Assembly (NCBI GenBank): GCA_947001705.1 | Contig: CAMQHT010000008.1 | Coordinates: 1 to 63,459, forward strand | DNA: 63,459 bases | DNA from: an uncultured Collinsella sp. | GTDB taxonomy: Bacteria > Actinomycetota > Coriobacteriia > Coriobacteriales > Coriobacteriaceae | Direction of reading: 5' to 3' | Part shown: positions 10,166-19,984 of the stretch, in pieces | How positions within the stretch are numbered: position 1 is the stretch's first letter | Layout: each line of letters opens with the position of its first letter | Made by a program: the position numbers and the translations under genes | The notes under the pieces: generated by a model | Databases searched by the model: none | The model's input: the letters and a program-made list of their open reading frames with translations, nothing else | Told to the model about the DNA's origin: nothing

Positions 10166-11072
10166 CGTGGGCTACTCCTTCAAAGAGGCAATCAGTCACT
10201 TCTTCCGTAACTGGACTACCTCGCTCGGCGCCGTCATCACGATCTTCCTTTCGCTGTTTATCATCGGCCTGTTCATCATGGGCTCCGCGATGCTGAACTC
10301 CGTGATCGGCACCGTCGAGGATCAGGTCGTCATCAACGCCTTTATTAGCGATGACGCCGACCAGGCAGATGTTCAGGCCTTTGAGGCTGAGCTCAAGACG
10401 TGGAGCAACGTCAAGTCCGTGACGTACAAGGACAAGGACGACGCGCTGGCCGAGTATACGAGCAAGATGTCGGGCAACGCCGACGCCACCATGAGCGCGC
10501 TCGATGGCCAGAACCCGCTGCCGGCTTCGTTTGCAATTGAGATGGACGATCCGTCCAAGGTCGAGAGCACGGCCCAGAAGCTCAAGAAGAACGCCGACTT
10601 CCAGAAGATCGCGGATGACGGCGACGTCAACGCGAGCGTGCTGTACGGCCAAGAGGAAGTGAGCCGCCTGTTCCAGGTGACCAACTACATCCGCATCGCC
10701 GCCGTGGTGCTCGTTGGCCTTTTGACCTTTATCGCATTCATCTTCATCAACAACACGATTCGCCTGTCCATCACGGCGCGTCGTCGTGAGATTGCGATTA
10801 TGCGTCTGGTCGGCGCCAGCAACGGCTTCATTCGCGGCCCGTTTATCACCGAGGGCGTACTGCAGGCCATTTTGGGCTCGCTGCTTTCCATCGGCGTTCT
10901 GGAGCTGCTGCGCAATCTGATGATTCCGCGTTTGCAGGAGAGCATCGGCTGGATGTCGTTTGCCCTGCCGATGCAGTACTACCTGGTGACCTATGCTGCG
11001 CTGATTCTGGTCGGTGTGATTATCGGTCTCTTTGGTTCTGCCATAGCCATGCGCCGCTACCTGCGCGTGTAG
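10152..11072 (+). CDS. ftsX: Cell division protein FtsX
   Basis: This is the membrane partner of FtsE, 306 residues. A cytoplasmic N-terminus (YSFKEAISHFFRNWTTSLGAV) leads into a first membrane segment, then comes an extracellular domain of about 120 residues containing the usual strand pattern around KSVTYKDKDDALAEY. Three more membrane segments follow (near residues 178-200, 230-250 and 275-297). The ATG at 10152 lies inside ftsE and is preceded by GGGGAGG. Adjacent secA-prfB and downstream smpB recall the common prfB-ftsE-ftsX-smpB order of Actinobacteria, here broken up by other genes. Confidence 0.95.
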   Translation: MAPTNVGYSFKEAISHFFRNWTTSLGAVITIFLSLFIIGLFIMGSAMLNSVIGTVEDQVVINAFISDDADQADVQAFEAELKTWSNVKSVTYKDKDDALAEYTSKMSGNADATMSALDGQNPLPASFAIEMDDPSKVESTAQKLKKNADFQKIADDGDVNASVLYGQEEVSRLFQVTNYIRIAAVVLVGLLTFIAFIFINNTIRLSITARRREIAIMRLVGASNGFIRGPFITEGVLQAILGSLLSIGVLELLRNLMIPRLQESIGWMSFALPMQYYLVTYAALILVGVIIGLFGSAIAMRRYLRV

Positions 11073-11097
11073 GCATGCCTGGAATTCATCCCTTCCA

Positions 11098-11130
11098 ACG
11101 GGTCGTCTCTTATGGGGCGGCCCGTTTTTT
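11098..11130 (+). terminator. Terminator of ftsEX
   Basis: ACGGGTCG pairs with CGGCCCGT (one G-U), followed by TTTTTT, 25 bases after the ftsX stop. Confidence 0.8.
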
Positions 11131-11207
11131 GATCTCTAGGGGACGGCAGGAAAGCGAATCATTTGGGTAGACTCTTTGGAGTTCGTCATCGATAGCAAGG
11201 AGGCGCC

Positions 11208-13343
11208 ATGGGGCGCAATAACAAGCATAAGCGCGGTGCTCGCAATAAGCGTGGGCCGGTGCGCAGCGAACGCCGTCCGAGCCTGACCGGGCGCGTGCAG
11301 CTCCATGAGCATGGCGCCTATGTCATAACCGAGAGCGGCGACTACAAGGTTATGGGCCGCGGTAAGCGCGAGATCATGGATGGCGATACCGTTGCCGTGA
11401 GCATTAAGAACAGCCCGCACGGTGAGCGGCGCGCCGTGATCGAAGGCGTGGTTGAGCGCGCAGCCATAAGCGTGGTGGGTACGTACCAGACCGCTGGTCC
11501 GCTCGGTGTGATCGAGCCGCTCGATTCGCGCCTGAAGGCCGACTTCTTCATTCTGCCCGAGGATACCTCGGCGGATCGTCTGGGCGTCCACCCGGGTGAT
11601 GCCGTTGTCGCGCGCATTTTGACCTACCCGACGCGCCTGGAATCGGGCACCGTGACGATCGAACGCCGCATTGGCGGAGATGACGCGCCCGATTTGGGCG
11701 TTCAATACGTGATGGCGCGTTACGGCTATACCGATAGCTATCCCGAGGCCGCGCTGGACGAGGCCGAGGGGCTTTCGCTCGATGTGTCCGCGGCGCTTAA
11801 GGACCCGCTCCGCCGCGATCTGCGCGACCGCTTTGTCATCACGATCGACCCGGTCGGCGCGCGCGACTTTGACGATGCCATTTCGCTTGAGCGCACGCCC
11901 GAGGGTGGCTACAAGCTGGGTGTGCATATCGCTGACGTTTCTCACTATGTGGCTTGGGACGGGCATATCGATCTTGAGGCTCGCCATCGTACGACATCGG
12001 TGTATCTGGCCGATCGCGTGCTTCCCATGCTGCCCGAACGCCTGTCCTGTGACCTATGCTCGCTTCGCCCTGACGAGGACCGTCTTGCGTTTACCGTTGA
12101 CATTGAGCTCGATGCGCAGGGTCGCGTGCGGCATTACGATCCTTACCCCAGCGTGATTCGCTCGCGTGTGCGTATGGACTATGACGGCGCCGAGGCGCTG
12201 CTGGTGCGTGCCGGCGCGGTTGAGTATTCGGTGCTGGAAGGCGCCGCTGAGGATGTTGCGGCTGCTGAGGCCTCGCGCGAGGAGGCGCTTGAGCGCGGTC
12301 TTGCGTGCGAGGAAACTGCTCGCGGCTATAACGTCGACCTCGGCGATTTCCTTGTCGCCGCCAACGAACTCGCCGAACTTCGCCGTCGTATTCGTCGTGC
12401 CCGCGGCTCAGTCGATTTTGACACGGCCGAGATTCGCGCTCTATTGGATGAGGACGGAGTACCCGTGCAGATTGTGGCGCGCGAGCGTTCGTGTGCCACG
12501 TCGCTTATCGAGGAAGCCATGCTACTCGCCAACGAGTGCGTTGCAGAGTGGCTGGCAGACCGTGATATCGAGGCCTGCTATCGCGTGCATGAGGATCCGA
12601 GCCCCGATAGCCTGCACGGTGCCGCCGTTGCGCTGGCGCAGCTAGGCATCATCGACGATCGCCGTGCTGCCGGTATCGCCCTGGGGAGTCCCGATGAGCT
12701 ACAGGCTGCAGTTGATGCTGCCGCCGGTACGGCCAACGCACCGCTCGTCAACACGCTGCTTCTGCGCAGCATGCAGCGCGCACTGTACAAGCCGCGCAAC
12801 GAGGGCCACTTTGCGCTCGCCGCGCCGTGCTACTGTCACTTTACGAGTCCCATCCGTCGCTACCCCGATCTGGTGGTGCACCGCGTGCTCAAACTGCAGT
12901 TGGCCTATGAGCAGCTCGGCGGCAAGGACGCCCTGGTCCGTACGCCGCGGCTGATCGGCAAGGGGCGCGAGTCGCTGCCGCGCATTCTGCCGCAGATCTG
13001 CCGCGCATGCAGCGATGCCGAGCGCGCGGCAGATGCCGCTAGCCATGCGACGCAAAAGATCAAGATTGCCCAGTACTATGAGGACCGTCTGGGCGAGCGC
13101 TATGCCGGAACCGTCTCGTGGGTTAGCAGCATGGGCCTCTTTGTGCGCTTGGACCTGACGCAGGTCGAAGGCTTGGTTTCGATCAAGAGCCTGGGCAACG
13201 AGTGGTTCGAGTTCGACGAGGATGCGCTCACGCTCACAGGTGCCGACACGGGGACTCGCTATGAACTGGGTCAGCGCGTGATTATCGAGGTCTCGCGCGT
13301 CAATACCACGCGTGGGCACTTGGACTTTAAGCTTATCCATTAG
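11208..13343 (+). CDS. rnr: Ribonuclease R (RNB family 3'-5' exoribonuclease)
   Basis: This exoribonuclease degrades structured RNA and takes part in tmRNA-linked decay of faulty mRNA. It has 711 residues. A basic N-terminal tail (RNNKHKRGARNKRG) and cold-shock-type domains fill the first 200 residues. The RNB catalytic centre is TIDPVGARDFDDA at 212-224, with Asp 214, 220, 222 and 223 as metal ligands. The motif FTSPIRRYPDLVVHR lies further on, and an S1 RNA-binding domain closes the protein (YAGTVSWVSSMGLFVRLD to LDFKLIH). It is slightly shorter than E. coli RNase R (813). The start has AAGGAGG upstream. rnr and smpB are often neighbours; here 8.5 kb separates them. Confidence 0.93.
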   Translation: MGRNNKHKRGARNKRGPVRSERRPSLTGRVQLHEHGAYVITESGDYKVMGRGKREIMDGDTVAVSIKNSPHGERRAVIEGVVERAAISVVGTYQTAGPLGVIEPLDSRLKADFFILPEDTSADRLGVHPGDAVVARILTYPTRLESGTVTIERRIGGDDAPDLGVQYVMARYGYTDSYPEAALDEAEGLSLDVSAALKDPLRRDLRDRFVITIDPVGARDFDDAISLERTPEGGYKLGVHIADVSHYVAWDGHIDLEARHRTTSVYLADRVLPMLPERLSCDLCSLRPDEDRLAFTVDIELDAQGRVRHYDPYPSVIRSRVRMDYDGAEALLVRAGAVEYSVLEGAAEDVAAAEASREEALERGLACEETARGYNVDLGDFLVAANELAELRRRIRRARGSVDFDTAEIRALLDEDGVPVQIVARERSCATSLIEEAMLLANECVAEWLADRDIEACYRVHEDPSPDSLHGAAVALAQLGIIDDRRAAGIALGSPDELQAAVDAAAGTANAPLVNTLLLRSMQRALYKPRNEGHFALAAPCYCHFTSPIRRYPDLVVHRVLKLQLAYEQLGGKDALVRTPRLIGKGRESLPRILPQICRACSDAERAADAASHATQKIKIAQYYEDRLGERYAGTVSWVSSMGLFVRLDLTQVEGLVSIKSLGNEWFEFDEDALTLTGADTGTRYELGQRVIIEVSRVNTTRGHLDFKLIH

Positions 13344-13368
13344 CCAAATCTCGACTCATGGCGGGAGA

Positions 13369-13404
13369 GCGGAGGGCGGTCTTTCGGGGCCGCCCTCCGC
13401 ATTT
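13369..13404 (+). terminator. GC-rich hairpin after rnr
   Basis: GCGGAGGGCGG (from 13369) pairs with CCGCCCTCCGC (to 13400), with a TTTCG-type loop and ATTT after it. It is a very stable terminator-like stem with a weak T-run. Confidence 0.7.
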
Positions 13405-13462
13405 GGATCATGGCTACCTTGCCGTCTGCTCGGCCGCCCGCTTACCTGCTATTCGAGAGGTA

Positions 13463-13501
13463 AAACCTACCAAAATAAACCTGTCCCTTTTTGGCAGGTT
13501 T
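13463..13501. repeat. REP-like unit directly before the recombinase gene
   Basis: AAACCTACCAAAA (13463-13475) and TTTTTGGCAGGTTT (13488-13501) form an imperfect inverted repeat around AATAAACCTGTCCC. It is nearly the same as the unit at 1337-1373 and ends 19 bases before the recombinase start. Confidence 0.75.
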
Positions 13502-13520
13502 ACAAGAAAGCGGGGATGAG

Positions 13521-14126
13521 ATGGCGACGGTGTATGGTTATGCGCGGGTGAGTTCGCGCGATCAGAATCTTAATCGGCAGCTGGATGCGCTGGGCGCCTA
13601 TGGCGTGAGCTCGGCGAATATTTATGCCGACCATGCGAGCGGCAAGGACTTCGATCGACCGCGCTATCGCGAGCTGCTGCACGTCCTGGGAGACGGGGAC
13701 GTGCTGGTGGTGCTTTCTATCGACCGACTTGGTCGTAATTACTCCGAGATTCTTGAGGAATGGCGTCGCATTACCAAGGAGCTCGGGGTTGCCATTGTGG
13801 TGTTGGACATGCCATTGCTTGACACGCGCGCCAGGGCAAGCGGCACGCCGGATGTGACTAATACCCTGATTGCCGATATTGTGCTGCAACTGCTGAGCTA
13901 CGTGGCGCAGGTGGAGCGCGAGAATATCCATCGGCGCCAAGCGGAGGGAATTGCAGCGGCGCGGGCGCGAGGGGTCCGTTTCGGTCGACCTCGCAAGCCG
14001 TGCCCTCCTCAGTTTGAGCTGGTGCGCGATAGCTATGAGGCGGGCGATATTACCCGCAGCCAGGCAGCAAAGTGCCTGGGCGTGTGCGTGGGGACGTTCG
14101 ATCGCTGGATGCGCGAGGCGGGGTAG
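13521..14126 (+). CDS. Serine recombinase of the resolvase/invertase family
   Basis: This encodes 201 residues. The catalytic domain starts MATVYGYARVSSRDQN, with nucleophile Ser 11, and contains the conserved SIDRLGRNYSEILEEW helix and the ERENIHRRQAEGIAAAR dimer helix. The C-terminus is a helix-turn-helix DNA-binding domain (ITRSQAAKCLGVCVGTFDRWM). ATG 13521 is chosen because the homologous domain begins there; the in-frame ATG at 13491 lies inside the repeat arm. Small recombinases of this kind resolve transposon cointegrates or invert DNA. No transposase, res site or invertible promoter is evident next to it, so it may be a remnant of a mobile element. Confidence 0.9.
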   Translation: MATVYGYARVSSRDQNLNRQLDALGAYGVSSANIYADHASGKDFDRPRYRELLHVLGDGDVLVVLSIDRLGRNYSEILEEWRRITKELGVAIVVLDMPLLDTRARASGTPDVTNTLIADIVLQLLSYVAQVERENIHRRQAEGIAAARARGVRFGRPRKPCPPQFELVRDSYEAGDITRSQAAKCLGVCVGTFDRWMREAG

Positions 14127-14230
14127 GGGTTTGCGTCGCTTTGTCGCTTCCTGTTGCGATTCAAATTTTGATACGGTGACGATGTCATTTGGGGCTACAC
14201 TCGCTGATATTCAAAAAAGGAGGTAGGCCC

Positions 14231-14812
14231 TTGGCGCGCGTAAAACAAATAATCGGATGGACCGCGATCATTCTGTTCGCTGCAACGCTGGCGGGCATCT
14301 GGGTGCTGACGGAGCAAAATGCGGTGGAGACGTCGTTGCTGAGCGAGTCCACCGCGCGCGTGGTGGAGGGTCAGGCTACGGGCGTTCAGGCTGCCGATGC
14401 CACGGGTGAAGCTCAGACCGAGAACGGGATGACCGGGGGCATCGATTCGGCTGCCTCGAATGTCCGGTCTGGCCGACTTGCTTCCATTCGCATGTGGGTG
14501 GGCACGAACGTCCGTCGCGTTGCCCATACCGTAGAGTTTTTCTTCGTCGGATTGTTCGCCTCGGTGGCCGTGGTTTGCTTTTCCAGGCGTCCGTGGAGCG
14601 TTTGCTCCCGTTGCGTGCCCGTGTTGCTCTTTTGCGCCGTCTGCTCCGTTGGCGATCAGGTACATAAGATCTTTGTTCCCGGCAGGCATTTCGACGTTAT
14701 CGATTTAGGATTCGATGCTGCGGGCTATGTCACCGCGATGCTGTTGGTATTGCTGGTCTCCGCATGGGTGCACCACGAGACGCGCCCCATCGGCGCCCAT
14801 GCGAGGCGCTAG
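14231..14812 (+). CDS. VanZ-like membrane protein
   Basis: This encodes 193 residues. The start is TTG 14231, because the consensus AAGGAGGT (14217-14224) stands 6 bases before it; the in-frame ATG at 14189 lies upstream of that site. There is one N-terminal membrane segment (residues 7-25), a polar linker of about 75 residues, then three membrane segments. The VanZ signature is visible as a helix with HTVEFFFVGLFAS and the motif DQVHKIF-PGRHFDVID, followed by Gly-containing helix GYVTAMLLVLLV. VanZ-type proteins affect teicoplanin resistance or cell envelope processes; the role here is unknown. It is followed by a terminator-like hairpin. Confidence 0.8.
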   Translation: MARVKQIIGWTAIILFAATLAGIWVLTEQNAVETSLLSESTARVVEGQATGVQAADATGEAQTENGMTGGIDSAASNVRSGRLASIRMWVGTNVRRVAHTVEFFFVGLFASVAVVCFSRRPWSVCSRCVPVLLFCAVCSVGDQVHKIFVPGRHFDVIDLGFDAAGYVTAMLLVLLVSAWVHHETRPIGAHARR

Positions 14813-14893
14813 CCGGTAACAAACCCGTTTCTGATCATGCGACCTTGTTGAATTATTTTGTGTCGCGCGTATTTCCGAGCGGTCGGATTTGAG

Positions 14894-14920
14894 GGGCGAG
14901 CGGTAGAACGCTCGTCCTTT
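14894..14920 (+). terminator. Hairpin after the VanZ-like gene
   Basis: GGGCGAGCG (14894-14902) pairs with CGCTCGTCC (14909-14917), one G-U, then TTT. It lies about 80 bases past the stop. Confidence 0.5.
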
Positions 14921-15016
14921 GTGCGCCACGATGCGGCACAATGTACCGTAAAAGCTGTTTGTATCCGGTACGAATCGTTCGTTGGTCTTTAATTCTTCTC
15001 AACGGAGGTGTTTGAG

Positions 15017-15868
15017 ATGGCAAACGGATTGCTTTTGCGGCTTCGCGAGCGTGAGCTCAGCGCGAGCCCGGCGGAACGCAATGTCATCGCATATGTGAGC
15101 GCTCATCCGCACGAGGTGGTCGGGCTGTCCGTCCGCGGTCTTGCCGATGCCACGTTCTCCTCGCCCTCGAGCATTTTGCGCTTTTGCAAGCGCTTGGGTT
15201 TTGCGGGCTACAAGGAGTTCCAGCGCGAACTGATTGCCGAGCTGGCGCTCTTGGGTGACAAGAAAGACGTTGCCCTCGAGGACATCTCCATGGATGACAG
15301 CGTCGAACGTATCGTGGGGAAGGTGATGAAAAGCAACGTGCGCACGATCGAAGCGACGGCGCGAACGCTCGATTACACCGTCTTGGAGCGATGTGCGGCC
15401 TATCTTAAGCGGGCACGCGCGGTCAATCTGTTCGGTATCGGTGCCTCTCGTTTGGTCGCGCACGATCTGGCGCAAAAGCTCATGCGTGTCGACAAAGAGT
15501 GCCATCTGTACGACGACTGGCATGATCAGCTCTTGTGTGCCAAGAACATGCATGAGGGCGATATGGCAATCGCCTTTAGCTACTCGGGCTTGACGCAAGA
15601 GGTGCTGGACTGCGCCGCCGAGGCCCAACGTCACAACTGTCCCGTTGTGGCCGTGACCAAAGTAGATGGATCATCCAAGCTTGCCACCATGGCCGATGCC
15701 GTGCTCGGCGTCGCTGCGAGTGAGCCCTTGGTCCGCAGCGGTGCCATGGCTTCGCGTATGGCCCAGCTTATGGTTGTCGATGCCCTGTACGCTGCTTACG
15801 TTGCCAGCGACTACGAACGGGCGACGCATGTCATTAAGCAAAACTACATCGAGAAACAGGAAAGATGA
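15017..15868 (+). CDS. murR: MurR/RpiR-type transcriptional regulator
   Basis: This encodes 283 residues. Residues 1-80 form the RpiR helix-turn-helix (SVRGLADATFSSPSSILRFCKRLGFAGYKEFQREL). Residues 120-260 form a SIS sugar-phosphate isomerase domain (VNLFGIGASRLVAHDLAQKL, FSYSGLTQEVLD), which senses a phosphosugar. In characterised systems MurR represses MurNAc use and responds to MurNAc 6-phosphate. ATG 15017 follows GGAGG by 8 bases; the GTG at 15008 is part of that site. The gene opens a cluster with murQ 10 bases downstream, so the target assignment is strong by context. Confidence 0.88.
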   Translation: MANGLLLRLRERELSASPAERNVIAYVSAHPHEVVGLSVRGLADATFSSPSSILRFCKRLGFAGYKEFQRELIAELALLGDKKDVALEDISMDDSVERIVGKVMKSNVRTIEATARTLDYTVLERCAAYLKRARAVNLFGIGASRLVAHDLAQKLMRVDKECHLYDDWHDQLLCAKNMHEGDMAIAFSYSGLTQEVLDCAAEAQRHNCPVVAVTKVDGSSKLATMADAVLGVAASEPLVRSGAMASRMAQLMVVDALYAAYVASDYERATHVIKQNYIEKQER

Positions 15869-15878
15869 GGTGAATGAA

Positions 15879-16802
<924 letters not shown>

Positions 16803-16859
16803 GTGCGCGGCGTGAGCTGATATGACATCCAGACGAGATACCCAATACAAGGAGGAGTT

Positions 16860-18290
16860 ATGACGAACAAAGAGCTGGCTCAAAAGCTGCTGGACCTTTT
16901 GGGCGGTAAAGACAACGTGTTGGCAAACGCGGCGTGCATGACGCGCCTGCGCGTGACCGTCAAAGACACGGGCAACGTCGACACGGAGGGTATTAAGGCG
17001 CTCGACGGCGTGATGGGCTTGGTCGAGGACGACACGATGCAGATCGTGCTGGGGCCGGGCAAGGTGAATAAGGTGCTCGAGGAGTTCTCCAAGCTCACCG
17101 GCCTTGCGAAAGGCGTTGCTGACGAGAGCGTGGTCGACGCTGCGGCCACAAACAAGGCCGCGCAGAAGGCCAAGTACGAGTCCAAGCCGGTTCAGGCCTT
17201 CCTCAAGAAGATTTCCAATGTCTTCGTCGCCCTGCTTCCCGGCATCATTGCGGCTGGCCTCATCAACGGTATCTGCAACGTCATTAACGTCTCGACGGCA
17301 GGCGCGCTTGCGGGCGAGTGGTGGTACCAGGGCATTCGTTCCATGGGCTGGGCCCTGTTTGCCTATCTGCCCATCTTGGTGGGCTATAACGCGGCACGTG
17401 AGTTTGGTGGCTCCGCTGCGCTGGGCGGCATCGCCGGCATGATGTGTATCGCCAACAGTGCCATGCCCCTGCTTGCGCCTGGCGCGGCCGATCCTGCCAC
17501 TGCCATTCTGCTGCCGCTCACCAATGCGCAGTACAACCCCGCAGCGGGCGGCATGATCGCGGCTCTTATCGCTGGCGCATTTTTTGCCTGGATGGAGCGT
17601 CAGATTCGCAAGGTTATGCCCAACGCACTCGACACATTCTTGTCCCCGCTGCTGGTGCTCATCATCGGCGCCTTTGCTCTGATGCTCGTCATCCAGCCGG
17701 TTGGCGCATGGCTGACGACTGCCATCTTTAGCGTTTTGACCTTTATCTTCGAGAAGCTGGGCGTCCTGGGCGGCTATATCCTGTCGGCAGGCTTCTTGCC
17801 GCTGGTTTCCGTCGGCCTGCATCAGGCGCTCACGCCGATCCACGCTATGCTCAACGATCCCGACGGCGCTACCAAGGGCATCAATTACCTGCTCCCCATC
17901 CTTATGATGGCTGGCGGCGGCCAGGTCGGTGCCGGTTTGGCGCTGTACTTTAAGACCAAGAACGCCAAGCTCAAGAAGTACGTCGCAGAGTCCATTCCCG
18001 TTGGAATCCTCGGTGTGGGCGAGCCTCTGATGTATGCCGTTACGCTGCCGCTCGTTCGTCCGTTTGTAACGGCCTGCCTGGGTGCCGGATTTGGCGGCGC
18101 GCTCGCGGCGCTGCTTCACATCGGCACGGTTTCTCAGGGCGTTTCCGGTCTGTTTGGCCTGCTGATCGTCGTTCCTGGTCAGCAGCTCGGCTACGTTGCC
18201 GCTATGCTGCTTGCCTATGCCGCCGGCTTTGTCCTGACGTGGTTCTTTGGCGTCGACGAGCAGAAGATCAACGAGTTCTTTGGCGAGTAG
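16860..18290 (+). CDS. murP: PTS EIIBC component, probable MurNAc transporter
   Basis: This encodes 476 residues: an EIIB domain with the phosphorylated cysteine at position 26 (ANAACMTRLRV), a short linker, then an EIIC domain with about ten membrane segments (GYNAAREFGGSAALGGIAG, FLPLVSVGLHQALTPIHAML, GILGVGEPLMYAV). No EIIA domain is attached, as in E. coli and Staphylococcus MurP, which borrow glucose EIIA. Position between murQ and mupG points to MurNAc or the disaccharide MurNAc-GlcNAc as substrate. A general sucrose-class EIIBC would look similar, so the substrate rests on context. The start has AAGGAGG close upstream. Confidence 0.88.
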   Translation: MTNKELAQKLLDLLGGKDNVLANAACMTRLRVTVKDTGNVDTEGIKALDGVMGLVEDDTMQIVLGPGKVNKVLEEFSKLTGLAKGVADESVVDAAATNKAAQKAKYESKPVQAFLKKISNVFVALLPGIIAAGLINGICNVINVSTAGALAGEWWYQGIRSMGWALFAYLPILVGYNAAREFGGSAALGGIAGMMCIANSAMPLLAPGAADPATAILLPLTNAQYNPAAGGMIAALIAGAFFAWMERQIRKVMPNALDTFLSPLLVLIIGAFALMLVIQPVGAWLTTAIFSVLTFIFEKLGVLGGYILSAGFLPLVSVGLHQALTPIHAMLNDPDGATKGINYLLPILMMAGGGQVGAGLALYFKTKNAKLKKYVAESIPVGILGVGEPLMYAVTLPLVRPFVTACLGAGFGGALAALLHIGTVSQGVSGLFGLLIVVPGQQLGYVAAMLLAYAAGFVLTWFFGVDEQKINEFFGE

Positions 18291-18357
18291 TTTGATATCG
18301 CGAGCCGTGTTGCTCAGGGCTCGCGGCGCGCGGCAGATTTCTTGATGCTATGGTTGT

Positions 18358-18391
18358 GCCGGCGGGGCTAACTGCTCCGCCGGCCTTTTTT
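18358..18391 (+). terminator. Terminator after murP
   Basis: GCCGGCGGGG (18358-18367) pairs with CTCCGCCGGC (18375-18384), with T-run CTTTTTT. A second GC hairpin (18299-18306 with 18318-18325) lies before it. mupG starts only 17 bases further on, so partial readthrough must feed it or it has another promoter. Confidence 0.8.
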
Positions 18392-18407
18392 AAAGGAGTG
18401 TTGAAGC

Positions 18408-19460
18408 GTGAAAACGGGTATTTCGATTTATCTTTCCAACCCTCTGCAGGATATTGAGCGGACGATTGAACACGGTGCCGCGGCGGGTGCGCGCTATGCG
18501 TTCACCTCGCTGCATATTCCCGAGGATGGGGGAGCGGCGTATACCGATAAGGTCCGTCATGTGCTGTCGCTGCTTTCCGCCCGCGGCATTGCGCTCATTG
18601 CCGATGTGGGGCCTCGCACGTGCGATTTGCTCGGGCTTGAGCGCATCGAGGACCTGCGCGATCTGGGGTTGGAATACCTTCGTTTGGACTATGGCTTTAG
18701 CGCCCAGCGGGTCGCGGAGCTGTCCGGTGTATTTCGCATTGTGGTCAATGCATCGACGGTGAGTTCTGATGAAATCGCATCGTGGCGTGAGGCCGGTGCC
18801 GATGTGACTCGTTTTGCCGCCTGCCACAATTTTTACCCCAAGCCTTATACCGGTTTAGCTCTGGAGGACATTGCTCGGGTGAATCTTCGTCTTGCGGCGC
18901 TTGGATTCGAAATCATGGCTTTTGTGCCGGGTGATGCTAACGTTCGCGGGCCAGTATTCGAGGGACTGCCGACGGTCGAGGCGCAGCGCGGTCGCGCGTC
19001 AAAGGTTGCCCTCAACATGCTTGAGCTTGCACATGGCGCCGATTGCGACATTGTGTTGGTCGGCGATCCCGATCTTTCCGATGCGGGCTGGACGCAGTTT
19101 GCTCATGTTTCCGCCGGATACGTGGACCTGCAATGCGAGCTTGAGCCCGGTTATGCCTATGTACGTGGGCAGATTCATCACGACCGACCCGATTCGAGCA
19201 CCCTCATCTTTAGGTCTCAGGAGTCGCGTATGACGCTTAAGCCGGATTCCGTGCCGATGGATGCCGGTGCCGGCCTGTCACGAAAGACGGGGTCGATCGC
19301 TGTGAGCAATAGCGGCTATGGGCGCTACGAAGGCGAGCTTGAGATTGCGCGGGTCGATCTTCCCGGTGACGAGCGCATGAACGTTGCGGGTCATATCACG
19401 CCCGAGGCAATGGAGCTGCTGCCGTTCATCAAACGCGGATTCGGGGTACGGTTCGTTTAG
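18408..19460 (+). CDS. mupG: DUF871 protein, probable 6-phospho-N-acetylmuramidase
   Basis: This encodes 350 residues with a GTG start and AAAGGAG 10 bases before it. The N-terminal two thirds form a TIM barrel (GISIYLSNPLQDIERTIE, AFTSLHIPEDGG, LRLDYGF, ASWREAGADVTRFAACHNFYPKPYTGL), and the rest is the DUF871 C-terminal barrel-like domain. MupG of Staphylococcus aureus splits MurNAc 6-phosphate-GlcNAc after PTS uptake, feeding MurQ. The identical gene set murR-murQ-murP-mupG supports the same job here. Some DUF871 members have other phosphosugar partners, so activity is inferred from family and context. Confidence 0.85.
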   Translation: MKTGISIYLSNPLQDIERTIEHGAAAGARYAFTSLHIPEDGGAAYTDKVRHVLSLLSARGIALIADVGPRTCDLLGLERIEDLRDLGLEYLRLDYGFSAQRVAELSGVFRIVVNASTVSSDEIASWREAGADVTRFAACHNFYPKPYTGLALEDIARVNLRLAALGFEIMAFVPGDANVRGPVFEGLPTVEAQRGRASKVALNMLELAHGADCDIVLVGDPDLSDAGWTQFAHVSAGYVDLQCELEPGYAYVRGQIHHDRPDSSTLIFRSQESRMTLKPDSVPMDAGAGLSRKTGSIAVSNSGYGRYEGELEIARVDLPGDERMNVAGHITPEAMELLPFIKRGFGVRFV

Positions 19461-19552
19461 CGTGTGACCCGTGGGCTACAATTGGCCCATCATGCGAAGG
19501 CGCCTCGTGTGGCGTGTGCCTGCGTTGGCCGATCTATATTCGGAGGATTTCC

Positions 19553-19912
19553 ATGACCGTACTGTTTGTTGAATATCCCAAGTGCTCGACCTGTAAGAAG
19601 GCCAAGGCATGGCTGGACGAACACGGGGTAGAGTATGTCGACCGCGATATCGTTTTGGACAATCCCACGGCTGATGAGCTTGCGACCTGGATTGCTCGTT
19701 CGGGACTGCCGGTGCGGCGCTTCTTTAATTCGTCGGGCATGAAATATCGAGAGCTGGGCCTGAAGGCGCGTCTGGATGCGGGCGTGACGGATCGGGAGTG
19801 CTACGAGCTGCTGGCGACCGACGGCATGCTGGTTAAGCGCCCACTGCTGGTGGGCGACGACTTTGCGATTCCTGGCTTTAAGGAATCGGCTTGGGCCGAG
19901 GCATTGCTGTAG
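19553..19912 (+). CDS. ArsC/Spx/YffB-like thioredoxin-fold protein
   Basis: This encodes 119 residues. The start ATG 19553 follows CGGAGG at 19541. It opens with a strand and the redox motif YPKCSTCKKAKAWLDE (CxxC), continues with RRFFNSSGMKYRELGLK and closes with the conserved block MLVKRPLLVGDDFAIPGFKE. This matches the ArsC-like family that includes Spx and YffB. The arsenate reductase catalytic arrangement is not clearly present, so a thiol-redox or regulatory role is equally possible. It appears monocistronic. Confidence 0.85.
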   Translation: MTVLFVEYPKCSTCKKAKAWLDEHGVEYVDRDIVLDNPTADELATWIARSGLPVRRFFNSSGMKYRELGLKARLDAGVTDRECYELLATDGMLVKRPLLVGDDFAIPGFKESAWAEALL

Positions 19913-19984
19913 CGGCTGCGGAAAGTGCGACCCGTTTTGAGTGCTCAGGGTGGGACGTGTTTTCCATCGGCGGGCTCGCTCGGC

